Positions 36,173 through 46,993 of a DNA stretch of 64,000 nucleotides are shown here, piece by piece. The notes under the pieces are model-generated. The model saw only the letters and a list, made by a program, of their open reading frames with translations, had not been told where the DNA came from and searched no databases. This DNA comes from Luteimicrobium album. GTDB taxonomy: Bacteria; Actinomycetota; Actinomycetes; Actinomycetales; Cellulomonadaceae. Each line of letters begins with the position of its first letter. Within the stretch, counting starts at the first letter, position 1. Made by a program: the position numbers and the translations under genes. Location: assembly GCF_030161555.1 (NCBI RefSeq), contig NZ_BSUK01000001.1, positions 372,001-436,000 of the forward strand, in the 5' to 3' direction.

Positions 36173-37297
36173 TCAGCGCGGCTGGTAGGGCGAGACGACG
36201 ACCTCGACGCGCTGGAACTCCTTGAGGTCCGAGTAGCCCGTCGTCGCCATCGCACGGCGCAGCGCGCCCACGAGGTTGAGTGTGCCGTCCGCCTGGCGGC
36301 CCGGGCCGAACAGGATCTCCTCGAGCGTCCCGGCCGTGCCGACGCGCACCCGCTCGCCGCGCGGGAGCTGCGGGTGGTGCGCCTCCGAGCCCCAGTGCCA
36401 GCCGGCGCCCGGCGCCTCCTGCGCGCGGGCCAGCGCGGCGCCGAGCATCACGGCGTCCGCCCCGCACGCGACCGCCTTGACCAGGTCGCCCGAGTGCCCG
36501 ACGCCGCCGTCCGCGATGACGTGCACGTAGCGGCCGCCCGACTCGTCGAGGTAGTCCCGGCGTGCGGCCGCCACGTCCGCGACCGCGGTCGCCATCGGGG
36601 CGTGGATGCCGAGCGAGACGCGGGTCGTGTGGGCGGCACCGCCACCGAAGCCCACGAGCACGCCCGCCGCGCCCGTGCGCATGAGGTGCAGCGCCGCGGT
36701 GTAGGTGGACGCGCCACCCACGATCACGGGCACGTCGAGCTCGTAGATGAACCGCTTGAGGTTGAGCGGCTCGGCGTTGGACGACACGTGCTCCGCGGAG
36801 ACGGTCGTGCCGCGGATGACGAACAGGTCGACGCCCGCGTCGACCACGGTCTGGGAGAGCTCCTGCGTGCGCTGGGGCGACAGAGCGCCCGCGACCGTGA
36901 CGCCGGCGGCCCGGATCTCCTTGAGCCGCTGCGTCACGAGGTCCGGGAGGATCGGGGCCGAGTAGATCTCCTGCATGCGGCTCGTCGCCTGCTCCGCCGG
37001 CAGGGTCGCGATCTCCTCGAGCAGCGGGCGCGGGTCCTCGTACCGGGTCCACAGGCCCTCGAGGTCGAGGACGCCGAGGCCGCCCGCGTTGCCGAGCGCG
37101 ACCGCGGTCTCGGGGCTCATCACCGAGTCCATGGGGGCGGCCATGATCGGCAGGTCGAAGTGGTAGGCGTCGATCTGCCAGCCGACCGAGACGTCCTCGG
37201 GGTCGCGCGTCCGCCGGGAGGGGACCACGGCGACGTCGTCGAAGGAGTAGGCACGGCGTCCGCGCTTGCCACGGCCGATCTCGATCTCGTTGCTCAC
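36173..37297 (-). CDS. guaB3: GuaB3-family IMP dehydrogenase-related protein
   Basis: The 374-residue protein lacks the CBS domains of GuaB and matches the GuaB3 family: MSNEIEIGRGKRGRRAYSFD, DVAVVPSRRTRDPEDVSVGW, PIMAAPMDSVMSPETAV, VIADGGVGHSGDLVKAVACG and VRVGTAGTLEEILFGP. The usual catalytic Cys loop of IMPDH (GSICTTR) is absent, so IMP dehydrogenase activity is uncertain; GuaB3 is common next to GuaB in actinobacteria. GTG 37297 lies six bases after TAGACT. Confidence 0.92.
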   Translation of the reverse strand: MSNEIEIGRGKRGRRAYSFDDVAVVPSRRTRDPEDVSVGWQIDAYHFDLPIMAAPMDSVMSPETAVALGNAGGLGVLDLEGLWTRYEDPRPLLEEIATLPAEQATSRMQEIYSAPILPDLVTQRLKEIRAAGVTVAGALSPQRTQELSQTVVDAGVDLFVIRGTTVSAEHVSSNAEPLNLKRFIYELDVPVIVGGASTYTAALHLMRTGAAGVLVGFGGGAAHTTRVSLGIHAPMATAVADVAAARRDYLDESGGRYVHVIADGGVGHSGDLVKAVACGADAVMLGAALARAQEAPGAGWHWGSEAHHPQLPRGERVRVGTAGTLEEILFGPGRQADGTLNLVGALRRAMATTGYSDLKEFQRVEVVVSPYQPR

Positions 37298-37303
37298 CGG
37301 TCC

Positions 37304-37309
37304 AGTCTA
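37304..37309 (-). promoter_or_regulatory. -10 box of guaB3, leaderless start
   Basis: TAGACT, six bases, then GTG 37297; identical hexamer and spacing at guaA and guaB. Confidence 0.6.
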
Positions 37310-37373
37310 GGGGCCGGTCCCTCGCCGTTCCGGCCACCGCCGCGCTGTGGGCGGCGGGTGCGATCCTGACCGC

Positions 37374-38096
37374 ATGAGCACGGCCATGTGGACGACAGCA
37401 CCGCTCCTCGGCTTCGACACCGAGACGACGGGAGTCGACCCTGCCGCCGACCGGATCGTGTCGGCGGCGCTCGTCCACCGCACGCCGGACGTCGAGACGA
37501 CCGTACGCACCTGGCTGGTTGACCCCGGCATCGAGATCCCCGACGGCGCCGCCGCGATCCACCGCATCTCGACCGAGCAGGCGCGTACCTACGGACGGCC
37601 GCCGCGCGAGGCGCTCGAGGAGATCGCCGCGGTGCTGCACGAGGCCCTCGCCGAAGGCGTGCCCGTGGTCGCGTTCAACGCGGGCTTCGACCTCGTCCTC
37701 CTGGACGCGGAGCTGTCGCGGCACGGGCTGCGCACCCTGCCCGAACGCCTCGGCGGCCCGGTCCCGGCGGTCGTCGACCCGCTCGTCCTCGACCGCGCGC
37801 TCGTCCCGCTCCGCCGGGGCGGGCGAACGCTCGGCGCGCTGTGCGCCGCCTACGGTGTCCTGGACCTCGACGGCCCCGAGGCCGCCGGCCTGCACGCCGC
37901 GGATGCCGACGTCGTCGCGACGCTCGACCTGCTCGCGGCCATGGTCGCCGCGTTCCCGCAGCTCGCGGCGATAGACCTCGCGACCCTGCACGCGTACCAG
38001 GTCGACCAGCACCGCGCCTGGACCGCGGAGCTCGAGCGGTGGCGTGCCCGGGAGGCCGCGAGCAGCAGCACCGCTCCGCCGACCGGCCGCCCCTGA
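37374..38096 (+). CDS. DnaQ-like 3'-5' exonuclease
   Basis: The 240-residue protein has the DEDDh exonuclease motifs: Exo I LLGFDTETTGVDP, Exo II VAFNAGFDLVLLD and Exo III GLHAADADVVATL with the catalytic His and Asp. It resembles stand-alone DNA polymerase III epsilon-like proteins. ATG 37374 is used; GATCCT six bases upstream could be a leaderless -10 box, and ATG 37386 is possible. It diverges from guaB3 and converges with guaB, with a hairpin between. The C-terminal 40 residues hold ATLHAYQVDQHRAWTAELER, common in this family. Confidence 0.87.
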   Translation: MSTAMWTTAPLLGFDTETTGVDPAADRIVSAALVHRTPDVETTVRTWLVDPGIEIPDGAAAIHRISTEQARTYGRPPREALEEIAAVLHEALAEGVPVVAFNAGFDLVLLDAELSRHGLRTLPERLGGPVPAVVDPLVLDRALVPLRRGGRTLGALCAAYGVLDLDGPEAAGLHAADADVVATLDLLAAMVAAFPQLAAIDLATLHAYQVDQHRAWTAELERWRAREAASSSTAPPTGRP

Positions 38097-38113
38097 GACG
38101 CCCCGGACGCACG

Positions 38114-38147
38114 CAGGCCGCCGGGGTCCGGTGACCCCGACGGCCTG
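38114..38147. terminator. Hairpin between convergent exonuclease and guaB genes
   Basis: CAGGCCGCCGGGGTC (38114-38128) pairs with GACCCCGACGGCCTG (38133-38147) with one mismatch and a 4-nt loop. No T-tract; it can work for both strands. Confidence 0.8.
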
Positions 38148-38179
38148 GTGGCGGGCGGCCCGACGGCGCCGCGGACGCG

Positions 38180-39744
<1,565 letters not shown>

Positions 39745-39829
39745 CGGTCTGCGGGCGAGATCCATTCCCGGCCGTCCGGACGTACGGGACCGATGGCGCG
39801 CGGTGCGACGCGTCTCACACGCGGCGCTC

Positions 39830-40960
39830 TCAGCCCTCCGCGACGGCCAGCACCTCGTGGAGCAGGCCGGGGAAGCTGCGCGCCCGGTGCACCTGGTGGG
39901 CGAGCGGGACGGCGGTCTCGTCCTGCTCGCGCCCGAGCCCGACGAAGATCGGGAGCGACGGGTGCGCCTCGTGGATGGCCTCGACGAGGTGCCACGGCGG
40001 CTGGGTGAGCCCCGAGACCGTGACGACGGCGACCGGCTGGACCATCGTGACGAGCTCGATCGAGCGATGGGCGCCGGCGGGACCGGTGACGACGCGCGCG
40101 GTCACGCCGTGCGCGACGAGCGCCGCCGCGAGCGCGTGCGCCACGACCGGGACCGGCTCCCCGATCGCCGAGAACACGAGCACGATGCGGCCGAGCCGGG
40201 ACGGGTGGGACACGGGCGGCCCGGAGCGCTCGGTCACCTCGTCGCCGTGCTCGGCCTGGAAGACGCGCAGCGCGTGCAGGGTCGCGTTGTTGAGCAGGAC
40301 CTCGGGTGCCTCTCCCGGCCCCGCCAGGACGACGCGTGCGAGGAGCCGTTGCCGTGCCGGCTCGACGACGTCGGCCCACCAGGCGGCCGGGTCGCCGCCC
40401 GGCGCGATCCGCAGGAGCTCGTCGCAGCGCGACTCGTCGTAGGCGATCGCGGCGTCCACGATCTCGGTCACGAGCGCGTGCGGGTCGACGGCGGGGCTCA
40501 CGTCCCGGCCGGCGCCGGTGTCCCGGCCGCCCGCGATGGCACGCAGCACCGGTCGGACCGCTGCCGGCGCCTGGCCCGACGTGACGACCTCGGGGTCGTC
40601 GTGCAGGTCCTCCGCGGCGAGCGCCCGACGGCGCAGCTCGTCCTGGCCCGCAGCCAGCGCGGTGCGTGCGGCCTCGGCGGGGGCGACGCCGTCGAGGGTC
40701 AGCTCGCGCATGAGCAGCAGCCGGTCGACGTCCTCACCGGTGTACCGGCGGTGCGCACCCGCGACGTGCGAGGACGGGCCGAGGCCGTAGCGCCGGTCCC
40801 AGGTCCGGAGGGTCGCAGCGGCGACGCCGAGCCGACGAGCCACGCTGGCCACCGTGTAGCCGGACGCCCGGGCACCGCCCGTCGTCTGGCTTTCTGTGTC
40901 GCCGTCGTCGTGTCCCGGACCCGGGACGCTCGTGGGCCTGCTCGTGCTGCCGCCTGTCAC
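39830..40960 (-). CDS. MerR-family transcriptional regulator
   Basis: The 376-residue protein has an N-terminal MerR helix-turn-helix (YTVASVARRLGVAAATLRTW, then GAHRRYTGEDVDRLLLMREL) and a long C-terminal half laid out like a cobalamin-binding regulator (GRIVLVFSAIGEPVPVVAHA, VTGPAGAHRSIELVTMVQPV). The D-x-H-x-x-G signature that ligates B12 is not visible, so ligand sensing is uncertain. GTG 40960 is the best start but its GAGGGG is very close. The gene diverges from the WhiB gene and may regulate it. Confidence 0.78.
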   Translation of the reverse strand: MTGGSTSRPTSVPGPGHDDGDTESQTTGGARASGYTVASVARRLGVAAATLRTWDRRYGLGPSSHVAGAHRRYTGEDVDRLLLMRELTLDGVAPAEAARTALAAGQDELRRRALAAEDLHDDPEVVTSGQAPAAVRPVLRAIAGGRDTGAGRDVSPAVDPHALVTEIVDAAIAYDESRCDELLRIAPGGDPAAWWADVVEPARQRLLARVVLAGPGEAPEVLLNNATLHALRVFQAEHGDEVTERSGPPVSHPSRLGRIVLVFSAIGEPVPVVAHALAAALVAHGVTARVVTGPAGAHRSIELVTMVQPVAVVTVSGLTQPPWHLVEAIHEAHPSLPIFVGLGREQDETAVPLAHQVHRARSFPGLLHEVLAVAEG

Positions 40961-41076
40961 CCCTCGATTGTGCTCAGGGTCCGGCGTCCCCGCCACCGGC
41001 GAACCGCGCCAAGAGCGCGCCAGCACCGCGCCATTTCGCCGAGGAACAAGCGCGCCAAGAACGTTGCGGAGGGGAC

Positions 41077-41106
41077 TTGAACAATCTGTGAAGCGATTGC
41101 TAGGTT
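41077..41106 (+). promoter_or_regulatory. Candidate promoter of the WhiB gene
   Basis: TTGAAC (41077-41082) and TAGGTT (41101-41106) are 18 bp apart, in an AT-richer stretch, leaving a leader of about 120 nt. Confidence 0.5.
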
Positions 41107-41234
41107 GTGTGAACACCGACGACGAGGCCGGGCCGAACACGAGGAGTCCGGGCCCCCGAGCAGGTGGAGCAGTAACGCAGCGTGGATCCCAGGGGGCCAC
41201 GTCCGCATCGTTCGCCACGCGAAAGGACGACGAC

Positions 41235-41536
41235 ATGACCGAGATCTCCCGCCTTCCCGGCCCGGTGATGGACCTGTGGGAATGGCAGTACCAAGGGGCC
41301 TGCCGCCAGACCGGCGACGAGGTGTTCTTCCACCCGGAGGGCGAGCGGGGATCGAACAGGCGCAGGCGCGACGAGGCCGCGAAGGCGGTCTGCGCGAGCT
41401 GCCCGGTCATGGAGCTGTGCCGCGAGCACGCGCTGCGTGTGCGCGAACCGTACGGGGTCTGGGGGGCCTCACGGAGGACGAGCGCACGACGATCCTTGCC
41501 GAGCGCGACCGCCAGGCGCTCAGCCGGGTCGGCTGA
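41235..41536 (+). CDS. WhiB-family iron-sulfur regulator, WhiB3-like (frameshifted as read)
   Basis: The small (100-residue) protein has the four [4Fe-4S]-ligand cysteines: one in QYQGACRQ and the group CASCPVMELC. DLWEWQYQGACRQ, EVFFHPEGERG and HALRVREPYGVWGGLTEDER closely follow Mycobacterium WhiB3. GVWGG, the DNA/sigma-contact turn, is split by a frameshift: one G added to the GGGGGG run at 41461-41466 restores it and the end LAERDRQALSRVG. Upstream GAAAGGACGACGAC includes the ribosome site. WhiB3-type proteins sense redox state together with the principal sigma factor. Confidence 0.9.
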
Positions 41537-41576
41537 GGGGCGCGTCGTCCGCAGGCAGGGGAACCGCAGGGAAGAA

Positions 41577-41616
41577 GCACGAGGCCCCGCACCCGTGAGG
41601 GTGCGGGGCCTCGTGC
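41577..41616. terminator. Perfect 18-bp hairpin between whiB and groES
   Basis: GCACGAGGCCCCGCACCC (41577-41594) pairs perfectly with 41599-41616 around a GTGA loop. It lies between convergent genes and can terminate both; no T-tract. Confidence 0.9.
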
Positions 41617-41647
41617 GCTCGGCCGTGAGGCCGCGAGACGGCCGGTA

Positions 41648-41944
41648 TCAGCCGACGACGACCGCGAGGACGTCGCGCGCGGAGAGCACGAGGTACTCCT
41701 CGCCCGCGTACTTCACCTCGGTGCCGCCGTACTTGCTGTACAGGACCTTGTCGCCGACGGCGACATCGAGCGGGACACGGTTGCCGTTGTCGTCGATGCG
41801 ACCCGGACCCACCGCGAGGACCTCGCCCTCCTGGGGCTTCTCCTTCGCGGTGTCGGGGATGACCAGACCGGACGCCGTCGTGGTCTCGGCCTCGACGGCC
41901 TTCACGACGATCCGGTCCTCGAGCGGCTTGATGGGGACCGACAC
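41648..41944 (-). CDS. groES: Co-chaperonin GroES
   Basis: The 98-residue protein starts [20 protein letters not shown] and has the mobile loop region [20 protein letters not shown] and the family signature [20 protein letters not shown]. It caps the GroEL chamber. GTG 41944 is preceded by GAAAGGGAGGG. A CIRCE operator lies about 150 nt upstream, so HrcA control is expected. There is no groEL next to it; a downstream gene on this strand is the hairpin then whiB on the other strand, so groES stands alone here. Confidence 0.96.
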   Translation of the reverse strand: MSVPIKPLEDRIVVKAVEAETTTASGLVIPDTAKEKPQEGEVLAVGPGRIDDNGNRVPLDVAVGDKVLYSKYGGTEVKYAGEEYLVLSARDVLAVVVG

Positions 41945-42092
41945 AGCGGGCCCTCCCTTTCGCTGAGAACTACCTGATGACGATGGGTTCGTGCGCACGC
42001 AGGCCGTCGTCGCGGGTGCCGGCAAGCGAGAGCACGCGGCCCGCGGCGCCCTCGCGGGTGCCGCTGACCTCGGGTCCCAATCTAGGTGGGCG

Positions 42093-42119
42093 TTAGCACT
42101 CGGTCAAGGCGAGTGCCAA
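42093..42119. promoter_or_regulatory. CIRCE operator (HrcA) of groES
   Basis: On the groES strand the sequence is TTGGCACTC, nine bases, GAGTGCTAA, one base off the consensus TTAGCACTC-N9-GAGTGCTAA. It is followed within 20 bp by TAGATT, a likely -10 box. It overlaps the stop codon (42104-42106) of the racemase gene upstream. Confidence 0.93.
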
Positions 42120-43221
42120 CCACCGGCCGCTCGTGCGGCCGTACGGGCGGCGACGGGCGCCCAGCCGACGAACGGCGACGTCGCGGCGCGCACCAGCGCG
42201 CCGTACCCCAGCCCGAACCGCAGCTCGTCCCCGACCGCGATGGCGAGGTCCCCGACGTCGAGCACCAGATGGTCCCCGCTGGCGCCGAGCACGGTGGCGC
42301 CCTCCGGCGGCGTGATCCCGTCGGGGTCCACGTCCTGGCGCCCCAGGGCCACGAGCGCCTGGCGGACCGTGCCGTGCCCCCGCCGCGCCGGGGCGTCCCC
42401 GTAGGCCGCCTGGGCGATCTCCCCCACGGCTGCGCCGGCTTGACCTGGACCTCGATGACCTCGGCGACCAGGACGAACGCATCCGTCCGGAGGTCCTCGA
42501 CCGGCCGGCGCGTCAAGGGGTCCGTGCCGAGGAGGAGCGACTCGCCGAGCCGCAGCTCGTCGACCCGCCCCACGTCGTCGGCTCCGAGCACCCAGCCCAG
42601 CGAAGCCGAGTTCCCGCCCGAGACCACGGTCAACGGACGGCGGCAGGCAGCCTCCACCTGCTCGGCGAGGCGCGACAGCTCACCCATCGCGCGCGGGCCC
42701 GGCACGACGCCGCTCTGGCAGGCGAGGTTGGTCCCGATCCCGGCGAGCCGCACCCCGGGTCGACGCCCGACCGACCGCGCCAGGTCGACCAGGTCCTCGG
42801 CGGGGACGCCCTCGCGCAGGTCGCCGAGCTCGACCATCAGCACCACGTCGTGCCGCACGCCCCGACGCTCCGCGGCGGCCGCGAGGGCGTCGAGCGTCCG
42901 GCGCTCGGTCACGAGGCTCGTGGTCGCGAGGCACACGACGTCGTCCGCCTGGCTCGGCATGGGCGAGCGGATCAGCGTGAGGGGCACGTCGGGCGGGACC
43001 TGCCCGGGGTCGGCCGCCCGCAGTCGTGCCAGGTTCTCGACGCGCGAGTCGCCCAGCCCGACCGCTCCCCCGGCCAGCATCGCCGCGGCGACGTCGGGCC
43101 GGCCGAGCGCGGCCTTCGTCACCCCGACCACGCGGACGCCGCGCGACGCGAGCCGGTCGACCAGCGTCCGGGTGTTGTGCGCGACCGCGCCCAGCTCGAC
43201 CTCGAGGCGCGGAGCGCTCAC
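42104..43221 (-). CDS. PLP-dependent amino-acid racemase, alanine/ornithine racemase-like (frameshifted as read)
   Basis: The protein has the alanine-racemase-type barrel with the PLP Lys in GVRVVGVTKAALGRP near residue 35, then GGAVGLGDSRVENLARLRA, MVELGDLREGVPAED, GIGTNLACQSGVVPG and SGGNSASLGWVLG. The last part (GEIAQAAYGDAPARRGHGTV...) is in another frame; one base added to CCCCC 42421-42425 gives 372 residues. GTG 43221 overlaps the stop of the DUF1611 gene (GTGA), so both are co-translated. It probably racemises an amino acid; which one is unknown. Confidence 0.85.
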
Positions 43222-44380
43222 CGTCCGCTCGGCGCGAGCGGCTGCTCCGCGACGAGCGCGCCCGCCTCCGCGGCGGCCTCCACGGATCGCGAGAGCGCCG
43301 GGAACGCGAGCAGCACCATGTCGACGAGCCGGTCGAGCGGCCTCGTCAAGGGGTCCGTGACGGGCAGGCCGAGATCGAGCTCGAGCTCGTCGATCGCGGC
43401 CCCGACCTCCGCGTCGTCCATGTGCTCGTGGTTGAGCGTGACCCCGATGACCCGGGTGTCGGCGAACGCCTCGATCAGGGCGATCTCGCTCTGCACCGTC
43501 GGCATCGCGACCATCGGGAAGTCGCCCAGGAACTCGCGCCTCGGCGCGTGCTGGACGACGACGCCTGCGGGCCGGCTCCCCGCAGGATGTGCGCCGACGT
43601 CAGGTAGGCGGGGTGGCTCAGCGCGCCCTGGCCCTCGACGACGATGACGTCGGGGTCCTCGCCCTCGAACGCGGCGACGACGCGGTCCTCGACCTCTCCC
43701 GAGCAGAACTGCGGCACGAGCGCGTCGAGCGCGACGCCGTACTTCCCGCCCTGGATGAGCGTGGTCTGCCCGGTGCCGACGAGGACCGCCTTGATCCCGC
43801 GGGCCACCAGCGCCTGCACGAGCAGCGTGGCGGTCGTGCGCTTGCCGATCGCGCCGTCGGTCCCGAGGACCGCGATCCGCGGGCACGTGACGTCGAAGAC
43901 CCGGCCCGAGAACAGGTGCAGGTCCTTCGTCTCCTTCGGGCGCCGCACGTCGGTGATCGTGACCCCGGCGAGCAGGGCCGCGGAGACGAACTCCGCGTCG
44001 TCCCCGAGGAACTCGTGGAGGCCGTTGACGATGTGCATGCCTCGGGCGATGCCGTCGAGCAGGACGACCCGCTGGGCCGACGACAGCAGCCCGTCGGCGG
44101 GTGCGACACCGCAGACCAGGTGGTCGGGCACGTACCCGGCGTGCGCGATCGCGTCGGCGAGGCTCGCGACGACCGGGATCCCGTTGGGTACGCCGTCGAG
44201 GAAGGCCCCTGCGTCGGCGCCCGCCTGCCGGCTGTCGATCACGGCGACGATCGCGTACTTCTCGGAGTGGCGGACGAGACCGTTGGCGGTCTTGCCGTCC
44301 TGCTCGCCGAACTGGCCCTCGCAGTAGACGACGGCCGACGCGGACGTGGGCAGGGCAGGACGGGACGACAGCGGGGGCAT
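43218..44380 (-). CDS. DUF1611 family protein, DgcN-like (frameshifted as read)
   Basis: The protein has an N-terminal Rossmann part (VVYCEGQFGEQDGKTANGLV, VAVIDSRQAGADAG) and a C-terminal P-loop (IAVLGTDGAIGKRTTATLLV, VVEGQGALSHPAY). After ILRG the frame changes; one base added to CCCC 43578-43581 gives 387 residues ending AEQPLAPSGR. Members of this family have been reported as D-glutamate N-acetyltransferases (DgcN); the neighbouring co-translated racemase fits D-amino-acid metabolism, but this is inference. ATG 44380 follows GAGGAG. Confidence 0.82.
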
Positions 44381-44487
44381 ACGGCTCCTCGAGAAAGGGC
44401 TCAGAGGAGGGCGACGGCACCAGGGGCGGGGCCCGGGGCCCGACTGCCAGCGAGGGCGACTTTCGCTGAGTACCGGACGTGTCTCCG

Positions 44488-44509
44488 GCGCTGTGAACGT
44501 TATCAGCGC
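44488..44509. promoter_or_regulatory. Candidate LacI-type operator upstream of the DUF1611-racemase pair
   Basis: GCGCTGTGAAC and GTTATCAGCGC form a 22-bp palindrome with central AACGTT and 9 of 11 positions paired. It lies between the divergent DUF1611 (44380) and THUMP-like (44564) genes. Shape and centre resemble LacI-family sites. Confidence 0.5.
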
Positions 44510-44563
44510 TACCTGGGAGCGACGGGCCGACGTCGCACCCGCCACGTCTGCGAGGATCGACGC

Positions 44564-45811
44564 GTGGACCTCGAGACCGTCGACCTGCTCACCGCACCGG
44601 CTGGGCGCGCCCTGCTCGAGGCCCTCCCGCCGTACGACGAGGCGCAGGCGCTCGCCCTGTCGGCCGGCCTCCGGGAGCGCGGGATCGACCCGGCGCTCGC
44701 GGCGGCCGCGCTCACGCAGACCCGTCTGCGCGACAAGGCGCGCGCCAAGCTCGGCCCGTTCGCGGACGGCATGCTCTTCACTCCCGAAGGTCTCGAGCAG
44801 GCCACGCGCCTCGTCGTCGCCGCCCGGCACGCGCAGCGCTACCTCGCGGCCGGCGTCACCCGCGTGGCCGATCTGACCTGCGGGCTCGGCGCCGACGCGC
44901 TCACGTTCGCGGGCGTGGGCCTGCGCGTCCTCGCGACCGACGTCGACCCCGCGACCGCGGCCCTCGCCTCACACAACCTCCGCGCGTTCCCCGAGGCGGA
45001 GGTGCGCTGCGCCGACGGCCTCGCCCTCGACCTGCCCACCGAGGGCGTCGACGGCGTCTACGCCGACCCCATGCGCCGGACGCGCACGGGCACGCGCGTC
45101 CTCGACCCGTCCGCCTACGCTCCCCCGCTCGACGCCGTCTGGGCGCTGCGCGACGTCGTGCCCGCGCTGGGCATCAAGGTCGGCCCCGGCATCGCGCACG
45201 CCGGCCTGCCCGACGACGCGGAGACCCAGTGGGTCTCGGTCGACGGGGACGTCGTCGAGGCCGCGCTCTGGTTCGGCCCGCTCGCACCCGACGGGCCCGG
45301 ACGCACCGCCCTCGTGCTGCGCTCGACCGCCGACGGCCGCGTCGCCGCACGCGAGCTCCGCGGCCCCGCGCCCGGCCAGGACGAGCCCGTGCCCGACGTC
45401 GGCCCCGTCGGCGCGTACCTCTACGAGCCCGACGGCGCCGTCATCCGGGCGGGCCTCGTCGCCCAGGTCGCCGCCGGGCTGAGCGGACGCCTGCTCGACC
45501 CGACCATCGCCTACGTGACGTCGGACGCCGAACCGGAGCCTGCGTCGTCGGGCGCGGGGGTGCCGGTCGCCACGGCGTACCGCGTGCTTGACGTGATGCC
45601 GTTCGGCCTGAAGCGCCTCAAGACCTACCTGCGGGAGAACGGCGTCGGGCGGGTCACCATCAAGAAACGGGGTACCGCCGTGACCCCCGAACAGCTGCGC
45701 CGCGACCTGGGTCTGAAGAACACGCCGGGGAGCGCGGAGGCGACCCTCGTCCTGACCCGCGTCGGCGGCCGACAGAGCGTCCTCGTCGTGGAGCCCGTTA
45801 CCCGCGCGTGA
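44564..45811 (+). CDS. THUMP-like-domain SAM-dependent methyltransferase
   Basis: The 415-residue protein has a Rossmann methyltransferase domain with motif I VADLTCGLGADALTFAGVG, motif II VLATDVDPATAALA and motif IV GVYADPMRRTRTG, the D-P-x-R form of this family. The C-terminal THUMP-like part contains LDVMPFGLKRLKTYLRENGV and VTIKKRGTAVTPEQLRRDLG, typical of actinobacterial members. It probably acts on RNA, substrate unknown. GTG 44564 lies six bases after GAGGAT. The next gene starts 27 nt after its stop. Confidence 0.86.
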   Translation: MDLETVDLLTAPAGRALLEALPPYDEAQALALSAGLRERGIDPALAAAALTQTRLRDKARAKLGPFADGMLFTPEGLEQATRLVVAARHAQRYLAAGVTRVADLTCGLGADALTFAGVGLRVLATDVDPATAALASHNLRAFPEAEVRCADGLALDLPTEGVDGVYADPMRRTRTGTRVLDPSAYAPPLDAVWALRDVVPALGIKVGPGIAHAGLPDDAETQWVSVDGDVVEAALWFGPLAPDGPGRTALVLRSTADGRVAARELRGPAPGQDEPVPDVGPVGAYLYEPDGAVIRAGLVAQVAAGLSGRLLDPTIAYVTSDAEPEPASSGAGVPVATAYRVLDVMPFGLKRLKTYLRENGVGRVTIKKRGTAVTPEQLRRDLGLKNTPGSAEATLVLTRVGGRQSVLVVEPVTRA

Positions 45812-45837
45812 CGTCCGCGCCGTGGAAGAGTAAGCGC

Positions 45838-46973
45838 ATGCATCTGCCGTTCGCGCAGTCGGAGCGGTCCACGGTCGGCATCGAGTGGGAGCTCGCCCTC
45901 GTGGACAAGGACTCCGGCGACCTGCGCCAGGTCGCCCAGACGGTGCTCGACGCCGTCCGGCCCGAGGGCCGCGACGCCCATCCGCACATCGTGCAGGAGC
46001 TGCTGCTCAACACGGTCGAGGTCGTGTCCGGCGTCGGGCGCGACGTCCCCGACGCGGCGGCCGACCTGGAGCGCGCGGTCGAGGAGATCCGCGCCGTCAC
46101 CGACCCGCTGCGCGTCGAGCTCATGTGCGCGGGCACCCACCCGTTCGCGCAGTGGTCGCACCAGAAGGTCACCGACAAGGCTCGCTACAACACGCTCATC
46201 GACCGGACCCAGTGGTGGGGCCGGCAGATGCTCATCTACGGCGTGCACGTGCACGTCGGCATCGAGGACCGCCGCAAGGTCCTCCCCATCCTCCGGGCGA
46301 TGCTGACGTGCTTCGCGCACCTGCAGTCGCTGTCGGCGTCGTCGCCGTTCTGGGGCGGACGGGACACCAACTACGCGTCGAACCGCGCGCTGATGTTCCA
46401 GCAGCTCCCGACGGCGGGCCTCCCGTTCCAGTTCCAGGAGTGGGAGGAGCTCGAGCGCTACGCGTCCGACCTCGAGCACACGGGCGTGATCGACGGCTTC
46501 GACGAGGTGCGCTGGGACCTGCGCCCCTCCCCCGCAACGGCACCCTCGAGTCGCGGATCCTCGACGGCGTCACGAACATCAGCGAGCTGCGTGCGCTCGC
46601 CGCGCTCACGCACTGCCTCGTCGAGAGGTTCTCCCGCATGCTCGACGACGGCGTCGAGCTCCCGACCCTGCCGCCCTGGTTCGTGCAGGAGAACAAGTGG
46701 CGGTCGGCCCGCTACGGCATGGACGCCATCATCATCCTCGACGCGTACGGCAACGAGGAGCTCGTGACCGACGCGGTCGCGCGTCTGCTGACCGAGCTCG
46801 AGCCCGTGGCCGAGGGGCTCGGGTGCTCCGAGGACCTCGACGGGGTGCGGACCATCCTCCGCAAGGGCGCGTCGTACCAGCGCCAGCGCGCGGTCGCGAG
46901 GCGTGCGGGCGGCGAGCTGGACGCCGTGGTCGCGTCGCTCGTCGCGGAGATGCGGGCCGGCCGGCCGCTCTGA
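45838..46973 (+). CDS. YbdK-type carboxylate-amine ligase / glutamate-cysteine ligase 2 (frameshifted as read)
   Basis: The protein starts MHLPFAQSERSTVGIEWELALVD, the GCS2 family start with the Mg-binding G-x-E-W-E. AGTHPFAQW, YGVHVHVGIEDR, LSASSPFWGGRDTNYASNR and ARYGMDAIIILDAYGNE are also typical. After RWDLRPSP the frame changes to RNGTLESRILDGVTNISELR; one C added to CCCCC 46529-46533 gives 378 residues. By family it ligates glutamate to an amine or cysteine using ATP; the true amine in actinobacteria is unsettled. Confidence 0.9.
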
Positions 46974-46993
46974 GTGCGCCGGGCGGCGAAGGC

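Noticed and set aside
41107..41234. In-frame GTG near 41110 as the WhiB start
   Set aside because: It would add ~40 non-conserved residues; ATG 41235 has a ribosome site and a WhiB3-like N-terminus.
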